From positions 1 to 36,252 of IMG/VR virus record IMGVR_UViG_3300030104_002911: a stretch of DNA of 36,252 nt; one strand, 5' to 3'. The notes below the pieces were generated by a model. That model did no database searches, was not told where the DNA came from, and saw only the letters and a program-made list of their open reading frames with translations. The stretch is from a virus. A program made the position numbers and the translations under genes. Below are positions 22,501 through 30,197 of the stretch, in pieces; the first letter of the stretch is position 1; every line of letters begins with the position of its first letter.

Positions 22501-22760
22501 ATGTGCCCCTGGAAGACAGCTCGGATTAAGTCGAAGAATTGTTCGACTTAACGCCACAGCAACCAGGTGTTGCTGCCAGGTAATCGGAAGTCGGACATCG
22601 GATCGGAATCGGATCGGATCGGAGCCTTTGGTTCGGTTTTATATTGGATTGGCCCCACCTTTTCCCAGCGTTTTACCTGTTTTTCCAGCGTTTCAGCCCA
22701 ACGCCAAACCTAATTAAACCTAACAATTGTTCGATTTAATCCATAAAATACCAAACTTTT
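22501..22760 (+). repeat. Repeat block with class C palindromes and TCGGA cluster
   Basis: Non-coding. A nearly perfect 26-bp palindrome at 22526-22551 (arms TTAAGTCGAA / TTCGACTTAA) is the longest class C copy; another lies at 22713-22740 (ATTAAA...TTTAAT arms around AACAATTGTTCGA), and a half-site at 22627-22641. Between them, 22582-22626 packs seven TCGGA words into 45 bases. TTTTCCCAGCGTTTTACC and TTTTCCAGCGTTTCAGCCCA (22660-22700) form a short direct repeat. Confidence 0.65.
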
Positions 22761-22762
22761 AC

Positions 22763-22823
22763 TTGTTATATGGTACGTTATATGCAATACTTTACTTAAG
22801 GTTATTCTATACCTTACTATAAT
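22763..22823 (+). promoter_or_regulatory. Probable promoter region of the amidoligase gene
   Basis: A single TATGGTA (22769-22775) lies upstream of a consensus TATAAT (22818-22823); the -35 is weak (TTAAGG at 22796-22801, 16-base spacer). The closest class C palindrome is 22713-22740. Promoter assignment is tentative. Confidence 0.4.
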
Positions 22824-22862
22824 TAAAAAAACGTAATAAAAACAACAACTTAAGGAAAAACG

Positions 22863-24251
22863 ATGAATATAGATAGAATAATAAGTAGCTTACCAATAGC
22901 AAATTTAGATGAAACCAGTACTGGTTTTAGGCCAACTGTATCTCTTGAAATAGAATTTGTGGCGTACAAAGACGGTGAAATGTTGAAATCAAGACATTTG
23001 GATTTAATACAGTCTTTATTTGGTGAGTATGCCAACGAAAATGAGATTAAGACTGATGCCAGTGCCGCTTATAATTACCAAAACAAAGGCCGTATGTTCG
23101 AATTTAACGGTTTCCCTAGCCCAATTTGTCCATTATATATAGAGTATATGAGAAACCTACTAAAAACATTTAAGGATAATTGCAGGGCTAACAATATTAA
23201 AATTAAAGTTAATACAGACAATACTGGCTTACATTGTCACCTAAAATTACTTTCAATAAAAGACGGTGTTTCTAATAAAGAGTTCTTTGAAACGTCTAGA
23301 GATCACTTTCATTATAGAAATCTTACAACTTGTCCAGTTGTCCCAAATAGAAACAAAGTTAAAGCTTTATGGGATGAAACAACACTAGTTGAACCTATGA
23401 TAATAGCTGAGATGATGAAAAGATATTCATTTGATCAAAGTACTATTTATACATTCATGAGAACTTGTAGAAATGGTGAAGGCTCATATAGTTGGGCGGT
23501 TCCAACTTGTCCAACTATTCAAAGCTTAGATGTCACGACAATAACAGATATTGTTGACTTGCACCCATACACAGACGGCAATGATAAATATCAAGCTTTA
23601 AGCTTAAAGAAATATTCAACATTTCAAACCATTGAAGCAAGGCAATTTCATTCAACACTAGAGATCAACGCTATTACTTGTTGGGCCTTATTTCTTCAAA
23701 ACTTATTAACTACAACTCTTGATAGGTTCCAAGTATCAGATGCACCAATAACTAGAACAATTGATCTACCAGATAATATTTTAGATCTACCTATTCCAGA
23801 AGGTGCAAGGCAGATTAGATCAAATAGTAATATGATACCTTTATACAATCTGATTTATAATAATGAAATGAATGTTAATGATATTATTAGCTATATGAAT
23901 ATGAGTAATTCAGATGCACCAAACAAGGTTAGAGTTTATATCTCTAATCTTAGAGATAGGCTACAAGTTGTATACGGTGAAGCGATTGCAAGTAAAATAT
24001 TACCAACAGAAACATTCATAAATAACGGTTTCAATTACGGTGACGGTGTAACCAATACATCTTATAAAATAAATAAGACTGTAGAAGTTCAAGAAGCAAA
24101 TTCTGAAATGATATTAGTTGATAATGAGTTTACTAGATCAAGCTTTGTAAATTTACCAGTTGACCAATTAAATTTCTGGCAAGAGCAAAAAGAAAAGGCC
24201 AGATTGGAAAGCTTAAAAACTATAATAATATCAAGGCCAACTTACAGATAA
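22863..24251 (+). CDS. Amidoligase (glutamine-synthetase-like COOH-NH2 ligase), 462 aa
   Basis: Matches the putative amidoligase family (Amidoligase_2). Acid pair E29/E31 in SLEIEF; D65 and E80 in IKTDAS...MFEFNGFPSPI; the H124/H126 motif TGLHCHLKL; and KYQALSLKKY (242-251) followed by TIEARQFHSTLE (256-267) and a Trp helix. These are the metal/ATP-binding positions of the glutamine-synthetase fold, so the protein is expected to use ATP to join a carboxyl to an amine. Substrate unknown. Residues about 320-385 (NVNDIISYMN...NKVRVYISNLRDRL) resemble a winged helix. aaggaaaaacg precedes the ATG; the gene has its own terminator. Comparative work on these enzymes predicted peptide tagging or surface modification; the GGCT-like gene fits that theme. 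Confidence 0.8.
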   Translation: MNIDRIISSLPIANLDETSTGFRPTVSLEIEFVAYKDGEMLKSRHLDLIQSLFGEYANENEIKTDASAAYNYQNKGRMFEFNGFPSPICPLYIEYMRNLLKTFKDNCRANNIKIKVNTDNTGLHCHLKLLSIKDGVSNKEFFETSRDHFHYRNLTTCPVVPNRNKVKALWDETTLVEPMIIAEMMKRYSFDQSTIYTFMRTCRNGEGSYSWAVPTCPTIQSLDVTTITDIVDLHPYTDGNDKYQALSLKKYSTFQTIEARQFHSTLEINAITCWALFLQNLLTTTLDRFQVSDAPITRTIDLPDNILDLPIPEGARQIRSNSNMIPLYNLIYNNEMNVNDIISYMNMSNSDAPNKVRVYISNLRDRLQVVYGEAIASKILPTETFINNGFNYGDGVTNTSYKINKTVEVQEANSEMILVDNEFTRSSFVNLPVDQLNFWQEQKEKARLESLKTIIISRPTYR

Positions 24252-24273
24252 TAAAAACCAAATATAAAAAACT

Positions 24274-24302
24274 AGGCCGTCTTTTTAGACGGCCTTTTTT
24301 TT
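24274..24302 (+). terminator. Rho-independent terminator after the amidoligase gene
   Basis: AGGCCGTCT (24274-24282) pairs perfectly with AGACGGCCT (24287-24295) around TTTT, followed by a T-run. Confidence 0.9.
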
Positions 24303-24427
24303 GGCAGGTACCCTAAGTTCTAAAAGTGAACGGATCGGATTGATTTTAAAAAAGTGCGACCCCCCCTAAAAAAAACTTGCAAAATTTGGCAAAAACCCCC
24401 TGTTTCCCACAAACAATCATGGTTCCC

Positions 24428-24457
24428 TTGACAATCAGTGCAATAATTGCATATACT
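24428..24457 (+). promoter_or_regulatory. Class A promoter of the XRE regulator operon
   Basis: TTGACA (24428-24433), an 18-base spacer and TATACT (24452-24457), with GTGCAA-TAA-TTGCAT (24438-24452). Because the operon encodes a helix-turn-helix regulator, the palindrome could be its autoregulatory operator. Upstream, 24303-24427 holds no gene, only a C-run and a degenerate TTGCAAAATTTGGCAA. Confidence 0.7.
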
Positions 24458-24484
24458 ATATTGAGAGAATAGAAAGGATCAATT

Positions 24485-24736
24485 ATGAGGCTTAAAGTAG
24501 ATTTCGGTCATATAGACCAAGAGTTAAGCATAGGTTCTCCGAAGGAGTTCGTAGAGTTTATGGCGAAGAACACTACAATACCTGGTCACGGTGAGGAGTT
24601 TCGTAAGAATTTAGCGAACTCAGCGTTAGATACTGGTGTGACTCCCACAGAGATTTTTAGATTTCATAGCGACAAGGTGCTTATGGATGATTTTATAGCA
24701 GCAGGGTTACTGGAGGTTCTTGATGAAAGACCGTAA
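24485..24736 (+). CDS. Hypothetical protein upstream of the XRE regulator, 83 aa
   Basis: agaaagg precedes ATG 24485. The protein is mixed helical (SPKEFVEFMAKNTTIPGHGE, then EFRKNLANSALDTGVTPTEI) and acidic at the end. No family recognised. It overlaps the regulator gene by 14 bases and shares its promoter, as in small regulator or toxin-antitoxin-like pairs, but there is no toxin motif. Confidence 0.55.
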   Translation: MRLKVDFGHIDQELSIGSPKEFVEFMAKNTTIPGHGEEFRKNLANSALDTGVTPTEIFRFHSDKVLMDDFIAAGLLEVLDERP

Positions 24737-25103
24737 GTTTAGTGATTTAGAGGCGAAAGAGTTGCGTGAGGCTCGTAAGGGTCGTGGGATGACGCAGAGA
24801 GCTATGGCAGATTTGCTAGGGGTGAGCATGAGGATGTACAATTACTACGAAAGTGGTGAAAAACGTATTCCTGTGGTGGTTGCTCGTGCTTTAGGTAGCG
24901 AAAGTAACGTAAAAGTTGGTAAAGATACCATAGATTCCGTAGGTTCTACGCTAACGGATTTTGATTTTAAGCGTATTAGGCGTTTGAAGGGGTCTATTGA
25001 CGATGTTTTGTCTATTGGTAGCGTAGATGGCGATCATTTGGAGCGTATTCTGAAGCAAAGTTCTAGCGAACTAGAAAAAGTGTTGTCAAATACATCTGTT
25101 TAA
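24723..25103 (+). CDS. XRE-family helix-turn-helix transcriptional regulator
   Basis: ATG 24723 is chosen because GGAGG (24712-24716) lies 6 bases before it. The 126-aa protein has an N-terminal Cro/C1-type helix-turn-helix: LREARKGRGMTQRAMADLLG then VSMRMYNYYESGEKRIP (about 12-48). The C-terminal half is helical and charged, probably for dimerisation. The operon promoter carries a class A palindrome, and the same palindrome occurs at promoters 7487, 19836 and 22074, so this is the prime candidate for a repressor of the replication and accessory units. Confidence 0.8.
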   Translation: MKDRKFSDLEAKELREARKGRGMTQRAMADLLGVSMRMYNYYESGEKRIPVVVARALGSESNVKVGKDTIDSVGSTLTDFDFKRIRRLKGSIDDVLSIGSVDGDHLERILKQSSSELEKVLSNTSV

Positions 25104-25144
25104 ATTACACTTCTTTTTAAAATTTTTAAAAAGGTGGTGCAGTA

Positions 25145-27883
25145 ATGAACAATCCGATTGGTCGTATGCCTAATCCAATGGCTCCAGTTACCCCAATGGG
25201 GGCAAATCCAACTGCTCAAAATCCGTCTGCAATGCCTCTGCCTGTGGTCAATCAACCAAAAGTTGATATGCAGATGGGAAATACGGCTGACCAGAGGAGG
25301 AAGTTTAACGATTTGTTGGAAAGTTTATCTGCACCACGACAGAAATCTGAAGATCTACCTAATGTTCAAGGTTTGCATTATGGTGGTATGGCAGGGGGTT
25401 TTGGTATGCCAATGATGCCCATGATGAACCCTTATATGGGCATGGGGATGGGTTATGGTGGAATGGGGGGCTTTGGTGGTATGGGTGGACTTGGTATGTT
25501 TGGTTCACCTTTTGCGTATAATGCAACGCAACCTTTAAATTCTGGTAATCCTTTTGGCACTAGCATGGATAGTGGAACTTTTCCAGATACATCAGGTAAT
25601 TATATTCCAAGGATTCCAGGTGTAGGTATGAGAGATGAATATAAGGCTGCAGTGATAGATCCAAACAGTCCTCAAGAGATAGAAAAAAACAAAGTTTTAC
25701 AGGATTTTTTAAGTAGTTTAGGAACTTTTCCTAAGAATAATATTCAACCCTTCCAAGGTTTACAAGGTTATGCTAAAGGTGGCGGTGTTGGTCGTATGAG
25801 AGAGGCTAAACTTAGAAGATTAGATCCTCTTGCTGAAAATCGTCTTGGTACGAATGAAGAAGCTGCAGCGAGAAGTAGAGCTATACAATCTCAAGTTGAT
25901 AAATTAATAAAGGGGTCTTATTTTTCTGGTCCTGATAAAAGAGCACAAGATGATCCAAAAGTTGCTTACGATATGGGTGTAAGGTCAACGTATGATTCTA
26001 ATCCTATAGTTATGCCAGGTGATCCTGGCTATGATAAGGCAAGAGGTTTACAGCATGGAAATTTTAGTTTGCCTGGTACTTTTAATAGTCTTATGGGCCT
26101 TCACGATATGGTTATTCCAGATTTTGTAAAAGATCGTGAAGGTAATGTTACTTTTAAAGACCGAATGTTACAACCAGAAGAAACACTTCCTTCGACTACT
26201 ACAGATAGGAATTTATTTGGTGTAGCTCTTGATGCTGCTAATCCAATTTCAGCTTTAGGAAGAGAAGCTTCTGGACCAATTAATACTCTTTTAGACAAAA
26301 CTGGTATTAATAGTGTGATTAGTGATGTTATATCTAATTTGGATTTGGAAGATGTGACTAATGTATTGAATCCTGTTGGTTTCGCTATGGATAAGGTTGG
26401 TTTAGCCAATGGTGGTGAGGTTCAGTATTTAAGGGGTGGTGGTCCGACTAATCCTATTAGTAAGACGAACATAGTTCCTTCTGTGGAAAAAGAAAAAGAT
26501 TTTAATTTAGATAAAACAATACCTAATTTTTTTACAAAAACTTTACCTAATGTTGTTTCTAGTGTTAAAGATTTTCTTGATACACCAGTTGTAGAGCTTT
26601 TTACAGGCCCTGGCCCAGGTCCTGAAATAAAGGAAATACCACAAAAAAGTCCTTTATTTAGTGGCCCACAAGGACCTGCAGGTTTGTTGCCTCAAGCTAA
26701 TGTGGACACTACTCAGCAAGTTAATTTTGATTCTCCTACTAAATTTGGTTCTCGTCCCTCTTCATTTTTAACTTTTGATGAGCAAATAGATGATCTTAGA
26801 TATCCAAAAATATTGAATACATATGCTAATATTGAAGATCCATCAGAAATTTTATATTCACCTTTTAAAGAAGATCAAAAATCTTATATAGGGCCTGGTT
26901 ACGTAAGTCCTTTTAGTGAAGAAAAACCTAGTTATACGATACAACCAATAGATATAATTGATGTTAACAAACTTGATACAGATGTATTAGATATGAAAGC
27001 ACCTATGGATGTAGCACCTCCATTACCACCAAAAAGAGGGGGGGCAGGTCTTAATCCTAATACTTTATATGATTTTGATGCCTTTGATATTGGTACAGGA
27101 ACTCCTAAAATTGCTGATCCTTTCAATGTTGGTAGTATGGGTGAGTTTGATACATCTCCTGCAGGGTTAGATCCTTTTGAAAGAGCTAGAAGAGAAAGAC
27201 CACCTCTTTCATCTCTGGTGGAGCAAGCAGTTAAAAATGTTAAATCTGTTGATAGCACATCTGGTGATAGCACATCTGTTGATACTGGAGCAGCTACTAC
27301 TGATAATGTAACAAATCAACAGGGTGGTTTGCTTTCAGGAGGTATTGGATCGTTACTACCATTAATTGTTGGTATGTTTAATCCTACTGCTGGTATGGCA
27401 TTGGGAATTATGCAAGCTATGGGTGGTGAAGGGCAAGGTCAAGGTATTTTTGGAAACTTATTTGGTGGTGGTAAAAAAGAAACTAATCCTTTATATGATT
27501 TTGATACTTTCGATATTGGCACAGGAACAGATCAACGTAACTTTATAGAAAAGTTTTTGGGATTAAAGGCAGGTACTATAGGACCAGGTGAAGCTCAATC
27601 AGTAGGTGATATTGGTCTTCCAGATAATGTTCAGAAGAAAATTGAGAAAATAGCAGAGCCGACTGTTCCAGACCCTATTTTAGGTGAAGATGGAACGTAT
27701 AGTTGTCCGTTGCCATATGTGTACGATCCTAACACAAAATTGTGTGTGATGATGGAGGCAGGTCTTGGTGGTCAGGGTATTGCAGCGAATCAGACTAAAA
27801 CACCTGCAGGTATGCAGATGGGAGGTCAGGTAAATCCTAGTTTAAATAACGCTGTGGATAATTTCTTACAAGCATTAGCGTAA
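25145..27883 (+). CDS. Large Gly/Met-rich putative virion protein (912 aa)
   Basis: AAGGTGGTG precedes the ATG. Residues about 80-125 are a low-complexity Gly/Met stretch (MPMMPMMNPYMGMGMGYGG). GG-x-V motifs (YAKGGGVGRM, ANGGEVQYLRGGG, QMGGQVNP) match those of other virion-region proteins here. An internal repeat, LYDFDAFDIGTGT and LYDFDTFDIGTGT, lies at about 640-652 and 783-795. About residue 740-790 is hydrophobic and Gly-rich. Near the end is CPLPYVYDPNTKLCV, a two-Cys motif found in phage structural proteins. No enzyme motif. The position directly before terL argues for a packaging or virion component; the role is unknown. Confidence 0.55.
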   Translation: MNNPIGRMPNPMAPVTPMGANPTAQNPSAMPLPVVNQPKVDMQMGNTADQRRKFNDLLESLSAPRQKSEDLPNVQGLHYGGMAGGFGMPMMPMMNPYMGMGMGYGGMGGFGGMGGLGMFGSPFAYNATQPLNSGNPFGTSMDSGTFPDTSGNYIPRIPGVGMRDEYKAAVIDPNSPQEIEKNKVLQDFLSSLGTFPKNNIQPFQGLQGYAKGGGVGRMREAKLRRLDPLAENRLGTNEEAAARSRAIQSQVDKLIKGSYFSGPDKRAQDDPKVAYDMGVRSTYDSNPIVMPGDPGYDKARGLQHGNFSLPGTFNSLMGLHDMVIPDFVKDREGNVTFKDRMLQPEETLPSTTTDRNLFGVALDAANPISALGREASGPINTLLDKTGINSVISDVISNLDLEDVTNVLNPVGFAMDKVGLANGGEVQYLRGGGPTNPISKTNIVPSVEKEKDFNLDKTIPNFFTKTLPNVVSSVKDFLDTPVVELFTGPGPGPEIKEIPQKSPLFSGPQGPAGLLPQANVDTTQQVNFDSPTKFGSRPSSFLTFDEQIDDLRYPKILNTYANIEDPSEILYSPFKEDQKSYIGPGYVSPFSEEKPSYTIQPIDIIDVNKLDTDVLDMKAPMDVAPPLPPKRGGAGLNPNTLYDFDAFDIGTGTPKIADPFNVGSMGEFDTSPAGLDPFERARRERPPLSSLVEQAVKNVKSVDSTSGDSTSVDTGAATTDNVTNQQGGLLSGGIGSLLPLIVGMFNPTAGMALGIMQAMGGEGQGQGIFGNLFGGGKKETNPLYDFDTFDIGTGTDQRNFIEKFLGLKAGTIGPGEAQSVGDIGLPDNVQKKIEKIAEPTVPDPILGEDGTYSCPLPYVYDPNTKLCVMMEAGLGGQGIAANQTKTPAGMQMGGQVNPSLNNAVDNFLQALA

Positions 27884-27886
27884 TGT

Positions 27887-29374
27887 ATGAAAGATCTTCC
27901 TAATATAGAAGGTTTAGAGGATTACCTTACAGACGATGAGTTAACTAAACTTGCTCCTATGTTGGAGCGTCTTTCTACTTTAGATAATAGGCAGAAAAAG
28001 CACGATAACTTTCTTAATTTTGTAAAGACTGTGTGGCCTCAGTTTATTGAGGGTTCGCATCACAAGATTTATGGGCAAAAACTACAAGACGTTGCAGATG
28101 GTAAGATTAAGCGTTTGATTATTAATATGCCTCCCAGACATACAAAGTCAGAATTTGCGTCTTATTTGTTTCCAGCGTGGCTTATGGGCAGAGATCCATC
28201 AAAAAAGATTATTCAGGCAACGCACACGGCAGAATTAGCTGTGGGTTTTGGTAGAAAAGTTAAAAACCTTATTGATAGCGAGGATTTTAGAGATGTTTTT
28301 CCAAATGTTAAATTGGCGACAGACGCAAAAGCGAGTGGAAGATGGTCAACTTCAGGCGGTGGAGAGTATTATGCTGTGGGGGTTGGTGGTGCTCTTGCTG
28401 GTCGTGGTGCTGACCTTTGTATTATTGATGACCCTGTATCTGAGCAAGATGCACTAAGTCCTACTGCTTTAGATCATATTTACGAGTGGTACACATCTGG
28501 ACCAAGACAAAGACTTCAACCAGGGGGAGCCTTGATAATCGTTATGACACGATGGAGTATTCGTGATTTAACGGCAAAAGTGTTGCATAAACAGAGCGAA
28601 ACAGGAGCAGATAAGTGGGATGTTGTGGAGTTTCCTGCAATTATGCCTTCTGGTAAACCATTATGGCCTGAGTTCTGGAGTTTAAAAGAACTTGAGGGTG
28701 TAAAAGCTTCTATTCCTGTATCAAAGTGGAACTCTCAATATATGCAGAACCCAACTGCTGAAGAGGGTGCTATTATTAAGCGAGAATGGTGGCAAATATG
28801 GGAAAAATTAGACCCTCCTAATTGTGATTACATTATTCAGAGTTACGATACGGCATTTAGTAAGTCTGATAGGGCTGACTATAGTGCTATTACCACATGG
28901 GGTATATTTCAACCTGAAGAAGGTGGGGCAGATGCAATTATTTTGTTAGATGCCGTAAGAGGACGGTGGGATTTTCCAGAATTAAAGAATATTGCCTATG
29001 AATTGCACGATAAATACGAACCAGATATGATTTTAATAGAGCAAAAAGCGAGTGGTATGCCCTTGTCGCAAGAGCTTATTCGTATGGGTATTCCTGTTAC
29101 TCCATTCACTCCAAGTAGGGGTGCGGATAAGTTTACGAGAATGAATGCTTGCTCTCCAGTGTTTGAAAGTGGTATGGTATGGTGTCCTGACACCAAATTT
29201 GCAGAAGAGGTGGTCGAAGAATGTGCTGCTTTTCCAAATGGTGAACATGATGACTTGGCAGATAGCATGACTCAGGCTATACTGCGATTTAGACAAGGGG
29301 GTTTTATTATAACTCCAGATGACTATGACGAGGATGAAGATAAGCAGTGGCGAAGTAGAAGAGAGTATTATTAA
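27887..29374 (+). CDS. terL: Terminase large subunit
   Basis: A 495-aa packaging motor. The ATPase has the variant Walker A MPPRHTKSE (81-89), Walker B ADLCIIDDP with D181/D182, and the coupling segment IIVMTRW (217-223). The RNase H-like nuclease starts with D321 in SYDTAF and continues with DAVRGRWDF, then LIEQKASGMPL and FPNGEHDDLADSM, which supply acidic metal ligands. Length and motifs are typical of phage terminases that cut concatemers and pump DNA into the portal. It lies in the same direction as portal, 0.8 kb upstream of it, but 6.7 kb from the small subunit gene. Confidence 0.93.
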   Translation: MKDLPNIEGLEDYLTDDELTKLAPMLERLSTLDNRQKKHDNFLNFVKTVWPQFIEGSHHKIYGQKLQDVADGKIKRLIINMPPRHTKSEFASYLFPAWLMGRDPSKKIIQATHTAELAVGFGRKVKNLIDSEDFRDVFPNVKLATDAKASGRWSTSGGGEYYAVGVGGALAGRGADLCIIDDPVSEQDALSPTALDHIYEWYTSGPRQRLQPGGALIIVMTRWSIRDLTAKVLHKQSETGADKWDVVEFPAIMPSGKPLWPEFWSLKELEGVKASIPVSKWNSQYMQNPTAEEGAIIKREWWQIWEKLDPPNCDYIIQSYDTAFSKSDRADYSAITTWGIFQPEEGGADAIILLDAVRGRWDFPELKNIAYELHDKYEPDMILIEQKASGMPLSQELIRMGIPVTPFTPSRGADKFTRMNACSPVFESGMVWCPDTKFAEEVVEECAAFPNGEHDDLADSMTQAILRFRQGGFIITPDDYDEDEDKQWRSRREYY

Positions 29375-29385
29375 AGGAGATTAAT

Positions 29386-29766
29386 ATGAGTGGTGAAACT
29401 GGAAGATCTATATCAAATGCAGATATGAGAAAAATAAAACGTCTAATTTCTCAGGAGACAGGTAATAGTATATCAAATGCGGATAAAGAAAGAATACAAA
29501 CCTTAATTGGTAGTGGAGGTGAGATGATGAAAAACTTACCTAGAAAATTATTTAATAAATCTAAAACAAATAAAAAACCAAGACCATTTAAAACAGGAGG
29601 AGAAGTTCCTTCTAAATTAAAAGGTTTTTCAAAGCTTCCTGAACCAGTTCAACAAAAGATGAACCCATCTTTAGCTAAGAAGTATGAGCAAGGTGGAGAA
29701 GTCAAAGGACATTCTCGTGGTGGTAAAGCAGCCATTGCAGGTACAAAGTTTGTAGGTGTTAGGTAA
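29386..29766 (+). CDS. Small protein with ETGxSISNAD repeats and GGEV motifs
   Basis: AAGGAG precedes ATG 29386 (126 aa). The N-terminus contains two copies of a motif: GETGRSISNADMRKIKRLI and QETGNSISNADKERIQTLI, also present once in the 639-aa virion protein (SQETGNGISNIDMD). The C-terminal half is basic and has KTGGEVPSK and QGGEVKGHSRGGKAAIAG. No known enzyme domain. Lying between terL and portal and sharing motifs with virion proteins, it is probably a virion or packaging accessory protein. Confidence 0.6.
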   Translation: MSGETGRSISNADMRKIKRLISQETGNSISNADKERIQTLIGSGGEMMKNLPRKLFNKSKTNKKPRPFKTGGEVPSKLKGFSKLPEPVQQKMNPSLAKKYEQGGEVKGHSRGGKAAIAGTKFVGVR

Positions 29767-30197
29767 TGAGCCAAACTGAAACAGAGGGTGCTCTCGAAGA
29801 CCTCATGCTTAAATTCGAGGGCATGGGATATCCACCTGAGATAGCTGAAAAATTAGCTCGTGAAATTATGTATGGTCGTGGTGTTGCTCAAGAGAATGAA
29901 TATCGAGTGCGTCCTGGCAGAGGTTTTAACACAGGTGGTTCTGTTGACACGAATCAATATGGGTTGGGGCAGTTTTCTGTTCCCTTTTCCTCCCTAGATG
30001 GGGGCGAGTCTGCCTCAACACCAGATAAAGCAATAAAAAATGCTTTAAAAAGTGGTGATGCGTCTGATGAGTATTTAGTTGCATTAGCAAAAGCAGATAA
30101 AGCAAAAAGTCCAGCAGCAAGAAAAGCTCTTTTAGATATAGCAAATGAAAAGAATATGGCAGATAAATTTTCATATAACATGGGGATGTTTGGATAA
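29766..30197 (+). CDS. Hypothetical protein between terminase and portal, 143 aa
   Basis: Overlaps both neighbours by one base, so it is translationally coupled to the portal. The first 45 residues are acidic and helical (EDLMLKFEGMGYPPEIAEKL); NTGGSVDTNQYGLGQFSVPF is a GG-x-V motif with a following Gln/Phe segment also familiar from marine phage virion proteins; the end is helical. Function unknown. Confidence 0.6.
   Translation: MSQTETEGALEDLMLKFEGMGYPPEIAEKLAREIMYGRGVAQENEYRVRPGRGFNTGGSVDTNQYGLGQFSVPFSSLDGGESASTPDKAIKNALKSGDASDEYLVALAKADKAKSPAARKALLDIANEKNMADKFSYNMGMFG

Noticed and set aside
24485-25103. Toxin-antitoxin pair
   Set aside because: The XRE protein could be an antitoxin, but the 83-aa upstream protein shows no toxin motif and the shared promoter operator fits a simple repressor operon.
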